Under the pieces are notes generated by a model. The model was not told where the DNA came from. It saw only the letters and a list, made by a program, of their open reading frames with translations, and searched no databases. From Actinomycetospora chibensis (GTDB taxonomy: Bacteria > Actinomycetota > Actinomycetes > Mycobacteriales > Pseudonocardiaceae): a stretch of DNA of 64,000 bases. Positions within the stretch are counted from its first letter, which is position 1. Every line of letters starts with the position of its first letter. The position numbers and the translations under genes are program-made. This document shows positions 17,430 through 26,133 of this stretch, piece after piece. Where the stretch lies: NCBI RefSeq assembly GCF_028737215.1, contig NZ_JAQZAM010000002.1, forward strand, positions 186,001-250,000. Direction: 5' to 3'.

Positions 17430-18112
17430 ACTATCTGGACTACTTGTCATCGAACTCGCAGCAGATCCTGTTCCTGACCCAGGCGCACTTCCTGGTCGTG
17501 CTCATCGCGGTCGGTGTCGGCTCGGCCATCAGCATCGTGCTCGGGCTGGCCGTCTCCACCGGCGAGCCGAACCCGAACCGGTTCTCGCTGGACTGGTTCG
17601 CCACCGGCATCCGTGAGGGCTCGCTGGTGTTCACGGCGGCGCTGCTGACCGTGCCCTCGCTCGCTCTCTACGCGCTGTTCCTCCCCTTCACCGGGCTGGG
17701 CGTGACCACCGCGATCGTCGTGCTGACCTTGTACTCGCTGTACACGGTGCTGCGGAACACCGTCGCCGGCCTGACCACCGTCGACCGCGCCGTCCTCGAG
17801 TCCGCCCGCGGGCTCGGCTACAGCCGGATGCGCCGTCTGCTCACCATCCAGCTCCCACTGGCCTGGCCCGTGATCCTCAACGGCATCCGCGTCACCACGC
17901 TGATCTCGATCTCCATCGCCGTGGTCGGGGCCGTGGTCCAGGGTCCCGGACTCGGCACGCTCCTCATCAACGGAATCTCCCGGATCGGGGCGTCGAACTC
18001 CTTCTACCAGGTGCTCACGGGCACCTTGTTCTGCCTCGTGGTCGCCGCCGTCTTCGAGATCTTCTTCGCCATCGTCCAGCGCCTGACCATCCCCAGGGGG
18101 ATCCGTGTCTGA
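17426..18112 (+). CDS. Osmoprotectant ABC transporter permease (OpuBB/ProW-like)
   Basis: 228 residues from GTG 17426, which overlaps the IclR stop by four bases. About five membrane helices. It carries the binding-protein-dependent permease (EAA) loop ESARGLGYSRMRRLLTIQLPLAWPVILNGIR, as in OpuBB/OpuCB/YehW permeases. It forms half of the membrane channel of a glycine betaine/choline/carnitine-type importer together with the second permease at 19223. The following ATPase gene overlaps it by eight bases, showing tight translational coupling. Confidence 0.92.
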   Translation: MNYLDYLSSNSQQILFLTQAHFLVVLIAVGVGSAISIVLGLAVSTGEPNPNRFSLDWFATGIREGSLVFTAALLTVPSLALYALFLPFTGLGVTTAIVVLTLYSLYTVLRNTVAGLTTVDRAVLESARGLGYSRMRRLLTIQLPLAWPVILNGIRVTTLISISIAVVGAVVQGPGLGTLLINGISRIGASNSFYQVLTGTLFCLVVAAVFEIFFAIVQRLTIPRGIRV

Positions 18113-19226
18113 CACCGCAGACCAGACCGTCGTCGTCCCGGAGTCCGGCGCCGGGCGGTCCGACATGATCGTGCTGGAGGGCGTCGAGAAGATCTACCCG
18201 GGCAGCACCCAGCCCGCGGTCAGCCAGCTCGACCTGGCCATCGCGCAGGGCGACATCGTCATGCTCATCGGCCCGTCGGGCTGCGGGAAGACCACGACCC
18301 TCAAGATGATCAATCGGCTGATCGAGCCGACCGCGGGCCGGATCCTGCTCGACGGCAAGGACGTCACGCACGTCAACGGCGACCAGCTGCGGCGCCAGAT
18401 CGGCTACGTCATCCAGCAGGGCGGCCTCTTCCCGCACTTCTCCATCGCCGACAACATCGGCGTGGTCCCGAAGATGCTGGGCTGGGACAAGCAGCGGATC
18501 AAGGAGCGCGCCGACGAGCTGCTCCACCTCGTCGGTCTCGAGCCGTCGACCTTCCGCGACCGCTACCCGCGCCAGCTCTCGGGTGGTCAGCAGCAGCGCA
18601 TCGGCGTCGCCCGTGCGCTCGCCGCGGACCCGCCCGTCATGCTCATGGACGAGCCCTTCGGCGCCATCGACCCGATCACGCGTGACCGACTGCAGGACGA
18701 GTTCCTGGAGATCCAGCGCACGGTCGGAAAGACGATCGCCTTCGTCACCCACGACCTGCAGGAGGCCGTGAAGCTCGGCGACAAGATCGCCGTCTTCGCG
18801 ACGGGCCGACTCGAGCAGTACGCCGACCCGGACACGATCCTCACCCGCCCGGCCAACGACTTCGTGTCCGACTTCGTCGGGGGCGGCGCGGCGGTCCGGC
18901 GGCTGAGCCTGGTGGAGCTCGCCCACCTCGAGCTGCACCCCATCGAGACCGACGAGAAGGCCGCCGACAGTCGCAACGGCGTCGCGGTGGCCGAGGTCGA
19001 CGGCTCCGGCAAGCCCGTGTCGTGGCGGCACCTGCCCGGTGCCGACGCCGCCGGCACGCCGCTGGTGACGGTGCCGATCTCGGGCTCGGTCTACGACGCG
19101 GTGGACGTCATGCTCGACGGGTCCGCCTCGCTCGTGGCCGTGGTCGACGACGAGGGTCGCGCGCAGGGCGTCCTGCACTGGAACGACCTCGTCGGCGGCC
19201 TGCGCACGCGGAAGGGTGACGCATGA
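18105..19226 (+). CDS. Osmoprotectant ABC transporter ATP-binding protein with C-terminal regulatory region (OpuCA/ProV-like)
   Basis: 373 residues from GTG 18105. Walker A GPSGCGKTT (about residue 57), Q-loop IQQGGLFPH, ABC signature LSGGQQQR and Walker B VMLMDEPFGAID followed by the switch histidine in FVTHD. After the ATPase domain (to about residue 260) comes a C-terminal extension ending VTVPISGSVYDAVDVMLDG...VVDDEGRAQGVLHW, which resembles one CBS motif. OpuCA-type ATPases usually carry two CBS motifs for ionic-strength sensing, so one appears reduced here. It powers import of quaternary-amine osmoprotectants. Confidence 0.94.
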   Translation: MSDTADQTVVVPESGAGRSDMIVLEGVEKIYPGSTQPAVSQLDLAIAQGDIVMLIGPSGCGKTTTLKMINRLIEPTAGRILLDGKDVTHVNGDQLRRQIGYVIQQGGLFPHFSIADNIGVVPKMLGWDKQRIKERADELLHLVGLEPSTFRDRYPRQLSGGQQQRIGVARALAADPPVMLMDEPFGAIDPITRDRLQDEFLEIQRTVGKTIAFVTHDLQEAVKLGDKIAVFATGRLEQYADPDTILTRPANDFVSDFVGGGAAVRRLSLVELAHLELHPIETDEKAADSRNGVAVAEVDGSGKPVSWRHLPGADAAGTPLVTVPISGSVYDAVDVMLDGSASLVAVVDDEGRAQGVLHWNDLVGGLRTRKGDA

Positions 19227-20035
19227 GCACCGCGACCTCCGAGACCGTCGACACGCAGGCCGAGGCCGCCGTCGAGGAGGAGGAGAAGAAGCAGGGCACG
19301 TTCGCGAGGCTGTGGTTCCAGCACTACGACCTCGTCATCCTGCCGATGATCGTCATCCTCCTGCTGCTCTTCCTGTTCCTCTACGTCGGCACGCGCGACC
19401 TCGACACCATCGAGGTGCGCGTCCTGGCCTTCGACAACGTGCAGGGCCTGCTCGCGCAGCACCTCTACCTCGTGCTGATCTCCACGATCCTCGTGCTCGT
19501 CATCGCCGTCCCGGTCGGCATCCTGCTCAGCCGCCGTTCCGCGCGTCGACTGCAGGGGCCGGTGCTCGCGATCGGTGGCTTCGGCCAGGCCCTGCCGCCC
19601 TTCGGGGTGCTCCTGCTCATGGCGTTCGCGTTCAGCTTCGGGCCCACCACGGCGATCGTCGGCCTCACCCTGGCCGCGCTCCTCCCCGTCCTGCGCAACA
19701 CGGTCATCGGGCTCCAGCAGGTCGACCAGTCCCTGATCGAGGCCGCGCGCGGCATGGGCATGACCTCCCGGGCGACCCTGTTCCGGGTGGAGGTCCCGCT
19801 CGCCGTGCCGGTCATCGTCGCCGGCCTGCGCGTGGCCCTCGTGCTCAACGTCGGCACCGCGACCCTCGCCAGCTACATCGGCGCGGGCGGACTCGGCGAG
19901 CTGGTGCAGCAGGCCCTGCGCCTCAACCGCATCAACGTCCTGCTCGTGGCCGGCGGGATCATCGCCGCGCTGGCCCTGCTCATCGACTGGCTCGCCGGCG
20001 TCGCCGAGCGGATCGTCGTGACCCGCTCCGGCTAG
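19223..20035 (+). CDS. Second osmoprotectant ABC transporter permease
   Basis: 270 residues; ATG 19223 overlaps the ATPase stop (ATGA). An acidic cytosolic N-terminus (AEAAVEEEEKKQ) precedes about six membrane helices. The EAA loop is IEAARGMGMTSRATLFRVEVPLAVPVIVAGLR, and the motif NVGTATLASYIGAGGLGELV is typical of OpuCD/YehY permeases. It pairs with the permease at 17426. Two unequal permeases plus one ATPase and a lipoprotein make the standard four-part Opu importer. Confidence 0.92.
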   Translation: MSTATSETVDTQAEAAVEEEEKKQGTFARLWFQHYDLVILPMIVILLLLFLFLYVGTRDLDTIEVRVLAFDNVQGLLAQHLYLVLISTILVLVIAVPVGILLSRRSARRLQGPVLAIGGFGQALPPFGVLLLMAFAFSFGPTTAIVGLTLAALLPVLRNTVIGLQQVDQSLIEAARGMGMTSRATLFRVEVPLAVPVIVAGLRVALVLNVGTATLASYIGAGGLGELVQQALRLNRINVLLVAGGIIAALALLIDWLAGVAERIVVTRSG

Positions 20036-20114
20036 CGGGTCGATCCCCAGAGATTTTCTCGGCCGTCCGCCCCGCACGCGAGGCCCGGCCACCCCGGAGG
20101 ATAAGGAGAACACT

Positions 20115-21137
20115 GTGCGGTGGACATTCCGCGGCGACCGCTCCGGTCGTCGTTCCGGTTGGCGGGCGGGCGCGGTCGTGCTCGCCGCCACGGCCCTGCT
20201 GGCCGCCGGCTGCGGCGGCCTGTCGGGCTCGGGCGCGCCTCAGGCCCAGGGCGGCAGCCTTGCGGCCAGCGGCATCAACCTGGCCGGCCAGACCTACACG
20301 GTCGGCGGCAAGGAGTTCGACGAGCAGCTCGTGCTCTGCAAGATGACCATCGCGGCCCTCCAGTCGGTGGGCGCGACGGCCAACGACCGGTGCAACATCA
20401 CCGGCACCGCGTCGACGCGCGCCGCCCTCGTCGGCGGCCAGATCGACATGTACTGGGAGTACACCGGCACCGGCTGGATCACCCACCTCAAGAACGCCAG
20501 CCCGATCCCGGAGTCCCAGGCCCAGTACGTCGCCGTCCGTGACGCCGACCTGGCCCAGAACCAGATCGTCTGGCTGCCGCCGTCGCCGTTCAACAACACC
20601 TACGGCATCGCGGTGACCCAGCCGTTCGCGCAGCAGAACAACCTGCGCACGCTCACCGACTGGGGCAACTTCATCAACAGCGGCAACCCGGCCGCCACCA
20701 CCTGCGTCGAGGCCGAGTTCGCCGGCCGCGACGACGGTCTGGCCGGGCTGTTCCGGACCTACGGCGTCACCAACCCGCCGTCCGGTCCGCCCGGGCTGAA
20801 CACGCTCGACACGGGCGCCATCTACCAGGCCACCGCCAACGGCAACCCGTGCAACTTCGGTGAGGTCTTCACCACCGACGGCCGCATCCCCGGCCTGAAC
20901 CTGGTGACGCTCCAGGACGACAAGAACTACTTCCCGAAGTACAACGCGTCGCCGACCATCCGCAAGGAGGTCTTCGACCGGAACCCGAGCGTCGCGCGGG
21001 TGTTCGACCAGATCACTCCGCGGCTCACCGACCCGGTGATGCTCGACCTCAACGGTCAGGTCTCCTCGCAGGGACAGGACCCGCAGCAGGTGGCCACCCG
21101 GTGGCTGCAGCAGCAGGGATTCATCGGCGGCAGCTGA
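20115..21137 (+). CDS. Osmoprotectant-binding lipoprotein (OpuAC/OpuCC-like), copy 1
   Basis: 340 residues from GTG 20115, with an excellent ribosome-binding site (AAGGAG, seven bases upstream). The signal peptide ends in a lipobox LLAAGC with C33, so the mature protein is lipid-anchored outside the cell. The body is the glycine betaine/choline binding fold (type II periplasmic binding protein), with YTVGGKEFDEQLVLCKM near the N-terminus and DMYWEYTGTGW. It delivers the substrate to the permeases encoded upstream. A 79-base gap after the second permease is the largest inside the operon and could hold an internal promoter. Confidence 0.93.
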   Translation: MRWTFRGDRSGRRSGWRAGAVVLAATALLAAGCGGLSGSGAPQAQGGSLAASGINLAGQTYTVGGKEFDEQLVLCKMTIAALQSVGATANDRCNITGTASTRAALVGGQIDMYWEYTGTGWITHLKNASPIPESQAQYVAVRDADLAQNQIVWLPPSPFNNTYGIAVTQPFAQQNNLRTLTDWGNFINSGNPAATTCVEAEFAGRDDGLAGLFRTYGVTNPPSGPPGLNTLDTGAIYQATANGNPCNFGEVFTTDGRIPGLNLVTLQDDKNYFPKYNASPTIRKEVFDRNPSVARVFDQITPRLTDPVMLDLNGQVSSQGQDPQQVATRWLQQQGFIGGS

Positions 21138-21240
21138 CGCCGATGACGGTGTGACGGCGGCGGCCGGTCGTGGGTCCTCGACCCCGGCCGGCCGTCGTCG
21201 TCGCTGCCCCCTCCCCTCCCGACCCGAAGGCCCCACGCCC

Positions 21241-22200
21241 GTGCTCCGACTGCGGCTTCCCCTGGTCCTGCTCACCACCTTCGTCGCGGTGCTCGCGCTC
21301 GCCGGCTGCTCGAGCAGCGAGCGGCTCACCCCGCCCGGGAGCCTCGCCCGTGAGCTCGACCTGACGGGGCAGACGCTGACGGTGGGCGGCAAGGAGTTCG
21401 CCGAGCAGCTCGTGCTCTGCAAGATGACGATCGCCCTGCTCCAGTCGACCGGGGCGACCGTGGTCGACAGGTGCGACACGAAGGGCTCGTCGAACGTGCG
21501 GGCCGCCCTGAGCAGCGGCCAGATCGACATGTACTGGGAGTACACGGGCACGGCCTGGCGGACCTATCTGTCCCAGGAGTCGACGATCGCCGACCCCCGG
21601 GTCCTCTACGACGCCGTGCGCTTCGCCGACGCCGGTAACCAGATCACCTGGCTCGACCCCACCCCGTTCAACAACACCTACGCGGTCGGTGTCCGCAGCG
21701 ACGTCGCGCAGCGCCTGCGGGTGCGGACCATCTCCGACTTCGCCGCCCTCGTGCGCGCCGGCTCGCCCGCGGCCACGCTCTGCGTCGACCAGGAGTTCAC
21801 GGGCCGCGAGGACGGCCTGCAGGGGCTCCTCGCGACCTACGACATCACGCTCGGCGACAGGGCCCTCCACACCCGCCAGATCGAGCAGATCTACGGCGCT
21901 GTCGCCAGCCAGAACCCCTGCACCTTCGGCGAGGTGTTCGCCACCGACGGGCGGCTCAACCCGCTGCGGATCTCGACGCTGGTCGACGACCGCGGGTACT
22001 TCCTGCCCTACAACGCAGCGCTGACCGTGCGCAGCGACGTGATGGCCCGCGCCCCCCGCCTCGCTCTGCTCGGACGCATGGTGGCGCCGACGCTCACCGA
22101 GCAGGTGATGCGCGGGCTCAACGAGCGCGTCTCCGCCGGCGGCCGCAGCCCGGACGAGGTCGCGCGGTCGTTCCTGCGCGAGCAGGGCCTGATCGGCTAG
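21241..22200 (+). CDS. Osmoprotectant-binding lipoprotein, copy 2 (tandem paralogue)
   Basis: 319 residues from GTG 21241, chosen because it gives a clean lipoprotein signal (lipobox LALAGC, C23); an upstream ATG at 21151 would add a polar, unlikely 30-residue tail. The ribosome-binding site is weak. It shares TVGGKEF-EQLVLCKMTIA, GQIDMYWEYTGT, PFNNTY, CTFGEVFATDGR and other stretches with the preceding lipoprotein, so the two arose by duplication. They differ in binding-site surroundings (GTGWITHL versus GTAWRTYL), which may mean different substrates for one transporter. Confidence 0.9.
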   Translation: MLRLRLPLVLLTTFVAVLALAGCSSSERLTPPGSLARELDLTGQTLTVGGKEFAEQLVLCKMTIALLQSTGATVVDRCDTKGSSNVRAALSSGQIDMYWEYTGTAWRTYLSQESTIADPRVLYDAVRFADAGNQITWLDPTPFNNTYAVGVRSDVAQRLRVRTISDFAALVRAGSPAATLCVDQEFTGREDGLQGLLATYDITLGDRALHTRQIEQIYGAVASQNPCTFGEVFATDGRLNPLRISTLVDDRGYFLPYNAALTVRSDVMARAPRLALLGRMVAPTLTEQVMRGLNERVSAGGRSPDEVARSFLREQGLIG

Positions 22201-22205
22201 TCGGT

Positions 22206-22898
22206 TCAGCGCGGGGCGTTCGCGCCGACCAGCGCGGCGACGGCCTGGGCCGGCGGGACGGTGCCGCCGATGAGCTCGAGCACGGTCCCGGCGGACTCGG
22301 GAGCGTCGAGCAGCGCGAGGAGGACGGCGGCGACGTCGTCGCGGGTCACCTCGCCGTAGCCGACCGGCGGTTGGGTGCCCGCGGGCCCGAGCCGCACCAG
22401 GCCGGTGCCCGGGTCGTCGGTGAGCTTGCCGGGCCGCAGGATCGTCAGGTCGAGGTCGTCCCGGGCACGCAGCGCGTCCTCGGCGGCCTTCTTCGCACGC
22501 AGGTAGTAGCCCCAGATCGAGTCGTCCTCGTCCTCGGTGGGCGGTGCGTCGATGCCCATGGCCGACACCAGCAGGTAGCGCCGGACGCCCGCGGCGGCCG
22601 CGGCGTCGGCGAGGAGCAGGGCGGCGTCGCGGTCGACGGTCTCCTTGCGCTCCGCGGTGCTGCCCGGGCCGGCGCCCGCGGCGAAGACGACGGCGTCCGC
22701 GCCGGTCAGGTGGCCCGCGAGCTCGCCGGAGCCGATCGCCTCGAGGTCGGCGACCACGGGGTCGGCGCCCGCCTCGCGGACGTCGTCGGCCTGGCCCTGG
22801 TCACGGATCAGTGCGGTCGTCGCGTCCCCCCGGGCGGCCGCCTGCCGCTCGAGCCGCAGGGCGATCTTGCCGTGTCCGCCGGCGATGACGATGCGCAT
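22206..22898 (-). CDS. NAD(P)-binding atypical short-chain dehydrogenase (NmrA/YhfK-like)
   Basis: 230 residues from ATG 22898. The N-terminus MRIVIAGGHGKIALRL is a Rossmann cofactor site (GxxGxxA). LLVSAMGID, YYLRAKKAAEDALRA (the YxxxK-like region) and TILRPGKLTDDPGTG are landmarks of the atypical SDR5 group. These proteins reduce or simply bind NAD(P)H and often act on unknown or quinone-like substrates. It faces the osmoprotectant operon tail to tail, five bases apart, and is divergent from the amidohydrolase gene. Confidence 0.85.
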   Translation of the reverse strand: MRIVIAGGHGKIALRLERQAAARGDATTALIRDQGQADDVREAGADPVVADLEAIGSGELAGHLTGADAVVFAAGAGPGSTAERKETVDRDAALLLADAAAAAGVRRYLLVSAMGIDAPPTEDEDDSIWGYYLRAKKAAEDALRARDDLDLTILRPGKLTDDPGTGLVRLGPAGTQPPVGYGEVTRDDVAAVLLALLDAPESAGTVLELIGGTVPPAQAVAALVGANAPR

Positions 22899-23069
22899 CT
22901 CCCGACCCTAACGCGGGCCACCGGGGGGGTCGCCGATGTCCGTTTCGGCGACAGGTGGAATCAGTGGTCTTGCCCGCGCCGGATCCGTCACGTGTGATGT
23001 GGGCCGCCGTGTCCACCACCACGTTTCGCGTCCGGGCCTCTCGTCCGCGCGCACCAGGAGGCTGTCGCC

Positions 23070-24137
23070 GTGTACGAGAAGAACGGTGAGAAGTACTTCG
23101 TCGTCGACTCCCACATGCACTACTGGGACGCCTCGCCCGAGAACTGGGTCCAGGGTGCCGAGCAGTACGCCAAGGGCTGGATCGAGTGCTTCCACGCCTA
23201 CCAGTCGCTGGGGCCGGCCGAGACCCACCAGACGCTCGAGGACTTCCAGAAGGTCTCCGAAGAGCAGCTGATGCGCGAGGTCTTCGACGAGGGCCACGTC
23301 GACGTCGCGATCTTCCAGTCCACCTACCTGCGCGAGTGGTACAAGGACGGCTTCAACACCAGCGAGCGCAACGGCGAGCTGGCGAAGAAGCACCCGGAGA
23401 AGTTCCGGGTCAACACGCGCTTCGACCCGCGCGACGGCGACGCCGGCATGCGCGAGTTCGAGAGGAACGTCGAGGAGTACAGGCCCACCGGCGTGAAGCT
23501 CTACACGGCGGAGTGGAACGGGGACTCGCGCGGCTACAAGCTCTCCGACCCCGAGTGCTACCGCTTCCTCGAGCGGGCCCAGGAGCTGGGCATCAAGAAC
23601 GTCCACGTGCACAAGGGCCCGACGATCTGGCCGCTGGACAAGGACGCGTTCGACGTCTCCGACGTCGACCACGCGGCCACCGACTTCCAGGGCCTGAACT
23701 TCATCGTCGAGCACGTCGGCTTGCCGCGCATCGAGGACTTCTGCTTCATGGCGACGCAGGAGCCCAACGTCTACGCCGGCCTCTCGGTCGTGCTCGGCGG
23801 CCTCATGCACGCCCGCCCGCGCTTCTTCGCCAAGGTCATGGGCGAGCTGCTGTTCTGGGTAGGCGAGGACAAGATGACCTTCGGCTCGGACTACAACATC
23901 TGGGAACCCAAGTGGCAGGTCGAGGGCCTCGTCGACTGGGACTACCCCGAGGGCCACGACTTCGACGACTACCCGCGCCTGGGCGTCGACGGCAAGAAGA
24001 AGATCCTCGGCCTCAACGCTGCGCGGCTCTACGACATCCCCGTTCCGGCCGAGTGCCAGCTGTCCTCGGACACCAGCGCGCCGGCGTCGTCGGACGACGC
24101 CGAGCTGGTCGAGGACCGGGCGGTGGCTCAGGCATGA
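23070..24137 (+). CDS. Amidohydrolase-2 family protein of the monooxygenase-operon type (ACMSD-like fold)
   Basis: 355 residues from GTG 23070 (AGGAGG ribosome-binding site, eight bases upstream). Metal ligands of the amidohydrolase superfamily are visible: HMHYWD at the N-terminus, HVHKGPT, the IVEHVG strand and a late FGSDYNIWEPKWQ with the catalytic Asp. The sequence type (AYQSLGP, FNTSERNGELAKKHPEKFRVN) is, from memory, that of the amidohydrolase encoded beside propane/phenol-type diiron monooxygenases (prm/mim operons of Rhodococcus, Gordonia and Mycobacterium), where it is followed by a DUF59 protein and a special GroEL. Here the DUF59 gene follows with an ATGA overlap, but no monooxygenase or chaperonin gene is in the window. 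Confidence 0.87.
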   Translation: MYEKNGEKYFVVDSHMHYWDASPENWVQGAEQYAKGWIECFHAYQSLGPAETHQTLEDFQKVSEEQLMREVFDEGHVDVAIFQSTYLREWYKDGFNTSERNGELAKKHPEKFRVNTRFDPRDGDAGMREFERNVEEYRPTGVKLYTAEWNGDSRGYKLSDPECYRFLERAQELGIKNVHVHKGPTIWPLDKDAFDVSDVDHAATDFQGLNFIVEHVGLPRIEDFCFMATQEPNVYAGLSVVLGGLMHARPRFFAKVMGELLFWVGEDKMTFGSDYNIWEPKWQVEGLVDWDYPEGHDFDDYPRLGVDGKKKILGLNAARLYDIPVPAECQLSSDTSAPASSDDAELVEDRAVAQA

Positions 24138-24877
24138 CGGTGCTCTCCGACGCGCGCATCGCCGGCTCCAACGAGGCCGAGGCATCGGCCGCCACGGGGA
24201 CGGCGTCGCGGGTGTGGGAGGCGCTGCGCACCGTGCGCGACCCCGAGCTGGACACCGACGTCGTCTCCCTGGACTTCGTCGGGTCCTGCTCGGTGTCCGA
24301 CGACGGGGTCGCGCACGTGTCGCTGCGCCTGCCCACCTACTTCTGCGCCCCGAACTTCGCGTTCCTCATGGTCGCCGACGCCCACGACGCGGTGTCGGCG
24401 GCGGAGGGGGTCGCCCGGGCCGACGTGGTCCTCGCCGACCACTTCGCCTCCGACGCGATCAACTCCGGCGTGGCCGCACGGGCCGGCTTCGTGTCCTCGA
24501 TGGCGGGCACCGAGGTCGGCGAGGCCGTCTCCGAGCTCGACGACCTGCGGCGCACCTTCACCGAGCGCGCGCTCATGGCGGGCACGGACCTCGTCGTCCG
24601 GCCCCTCATGCGGGAGGGCGCGACGCCCGAGGACGTCGCGGCCATGACCCTCGGCGACGCCCCCGCCTCCGACGACCTGTCGCGGCTGCGGAAGCGCCGT
24701 CGCGAGCTGGGGATCCCGTCCGACGACGGCGACCCCCTGGTCGTCGACCCCACCGGCGCCACCGTCGGCGTCGAGGCCCTGCCCCTGCACCTGCGCAAGG
24801 CGCGCAGCTACCAGGTGGGCGTCGATGCCAACACCAGCATCTGCCGCGGCCAGCTCGCGGCCCGCTACGGCGTCTGA
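24134..24877 (+). CDS. MIP18/DUF59-family iron-sulfur (metal) assembly protein, partner of the amidohydrolase
   Basis: 247 residues from ATG 24134, overlapping the amidohydrolase stop by four bases. Residues about 25-110 form a DUF59/MIP18 domain (VWEALRTVRDPELDTDVVSLDFVGS), with a conserved-looking cysteine in PTYFCAPNF. The remaining 130 residues are an extension with no recognised domain (DDLRRTFTERALM; C-terminal CRGQLAARYGV). DUF59 proteins help load Fe-S or other metal centres. In monooxygenase operons the homologue is thought to help maturation of the diiron enzyme. Without that enzyme here, the target is unknown. A stable hairpin lies just downstream. Confidence 0.85.
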   Translation: MTVLSDARIAGSNEAEASAATGTASRVWEALRTVRDPELDTDVVSLDFVGSCSVSDDGVAHVSLRLPTYFCAPNFAFLMVADAHDAVSAAEGVARADVVLADHFASDAINSGVAARAGFVSSMAGTEVGEAVSELDDLRRTFTERALMAGTDLVVRPLMREGATPEDVAAMTLGDAPASDDLSRLRKRRRELGIPSDDGDPLVVDPTGATVGVEALPLHLRKARSYQVGVDANTSICRGQLAARYGV

Positions 24878-24900
24878 CGGTTTCCGGGGCCCGCTGGACG

Positions 24901-24941
24901 AACGGCGCTTTCGCTGCTTCCGAAGCTGCGAAAGCGCCGTT
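24901..24941. terminator. Perfect 14-bp stem hairpin between convergent genes
   Basis: AACGGCGCTTTCGC at 24901-24914 is perfectly complementary to GCGAAAGCGCCGTT at 24928-24941, with a 13-base loop that itself holds GCTTCCGAAGC. It sits 23 bases after the MIP18 gene and 54 bases before the stop of the convergent methyltransferase gene. It is a likely bidirectional terminator, though a long T-run is lacking. Confidence 0.6.
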
Positions 24942-24995
24942 TCGCTCGACAACCACGCCCAGCGCCAGCGCGGGCGGCGGGCGGAGTCCGGCGGC

Positions 24996-26123
24996 TCAGC
25001 CCCAGACGTCGCGGGCGACGGAGACGACGAGGTCGAGCTTCGCGCGCTGCTGCTCCGGGGTCAGGTCGTTGCCCTCGACCGTGGAGGAGAAGCCGCACTG
25101 GGGCGACAGGCAGAGCTGCTCGAGCGGCACGTACTTCGTCGCCTCCTCGATGCGGCGCTTGAGGGTGTCGGGGTCCTCGAGCTCGCCCGTCTTGGTGGTG
25201 ACGAGGCCCAGGACCACCTGCTGGTCGCCGCGGGGCAGGAAGCGCAGGGGCGAGAAGTCGCCGGAGCGGGCGTCGTCGTACTCGCAGAAGAAGCCGTCGA
25301 CCTGCAGGCCGCCGAAGACCGCCTCGGCGACGTGGTCGTAGCCGCCCTCCGCGGCCCAGGACGAGCGGTAGTTGCCGCGGCACATGTGCGTGGTGACGCG
25401 CAGGTCCGACGGCCGGTCGCGCAGGACCTCGTTGATCGTGTCCACGTAGCGCTGGTGCATGTGGTCCGCGTCCTCGCCGCGCGCGGCCATCGACTCGCGC
25501 TGGGCGGGGTCGTTGAGATACGCGAGCGAGGTGTCGTCGAGCTGGAGGTACCGGACGCCCGCCGCGTAGAGCCGGGAGACCTCGTCGCGGTAGGCGGCGG
25601 CGAGGTCGTTCCAGAAGTCATCGGGATCCGAGTAGGGCGAGCCCTCGTGCACCGGGGCGCCGCCCAGCCGGTAGTGCAGCATCGACGGCGACGGGATCGT
25701 CAGCTTCGGCACGGCCGTGGTGACCGTCGACGCCAGCATCGAGAACGCGTCCCCGAAGATCGTCGTCGACAGCCCGATGCGCTGGTCGATCACCAGGGAC
25801 ATGGCCGCGAACGTCAGGTCGCCGGAGGCGTTGCGGAAGGCCACCTCGACCGACGAGTCCTTCGAGGAGGACACGCCGTCGAGCTGGTAGAGGAAGTCCA
25901 TGTGCCACGAGCTGCGGCGGAGCTCTCCGTCGGTGGCCGCCTGCAGGCCCACCGACTCCTGCAGGGCGACGGCCTCGCGGATCGCGTCGTCCTCGGCGGC
26001 GCGCAGGGCGTCGTCCGGGAGCCGGCCCTCCGCGTGCGCGGTGCGGGCCTGCTTCAGGGCCGGCGGGCGCAGGAGGCTCCCGACGTGGTCGGCACGGAAC
26101 GGGGCGGTGGTCCGGGCACTCAT
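24996..26123 (-). CDS. Cobalamin-independent methionine-synthase-like methyltransferase (MetE core domain, YxjG/YxjH type)
   Basis: 375 residues from ATG 26123, half the length of full MetE, so it is the catalytic C-terminal barrel only. DHVGSLLRP at the N-terminus and TDGELRRSSW bind the thiol substrate. The zinc ligands appear intact: His and Cys in THMCRGN, a Glu in FCEYDD and the distal Cys in LSPQCGFSS. Short MetE-like enzymes use methyl donors other than polyglutamyl folate, such as methylcobalamin, S-methylmethionine or vinylogous substrates. The donor is not deducible. The IclR gene directly upstream on the same strand (10-base gap) may regulate it. Confidence 0.88.
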   Translation of the reverse strand: MSARTTAPFRADHVGSLLRPPALKQARTAHAEGRLPDDALRAAEDDAIREAVALQESVGLQAATDGELRRSSWHMDFLYQLDGVSSSKDSSVEVAFRNASGDLTFAAMSLVIDQRIGLSTTIFGDAFSMLASTVTTAVPKLTIPSPSMLHYRLGGAPVHEGSPYSDPDDFWNDLAAAYRDEVSRLYAAGVRYLQLDDTSLAYLNDPAQRESMAARGEDADHMHQRYVDTINEVLRDRPSDLRVTTHMCRGNYRSSWAAEGGYDHVAEAVFGGLQVDGFFCEYDDARSGDFSPLRFLPRGDQQVVLGLVTTKTGELEDPDTLKRRIEEATKYVPLEQLCLSPQCGFSSTVEGNDLTPEQQRAKLDLVVSVARDVWG

Positions 26124-26133
26124 GCGCGGCAGG

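Noticed and set aside
22950-22980. TGGAATCAGTGGTCTTGC, resembling a sigma-54 -24/-12 site before the amidohydrolase
   Set aside because: Actinobacteria generally lack RpoN and the match is imperfect; no activator gene is nearby.
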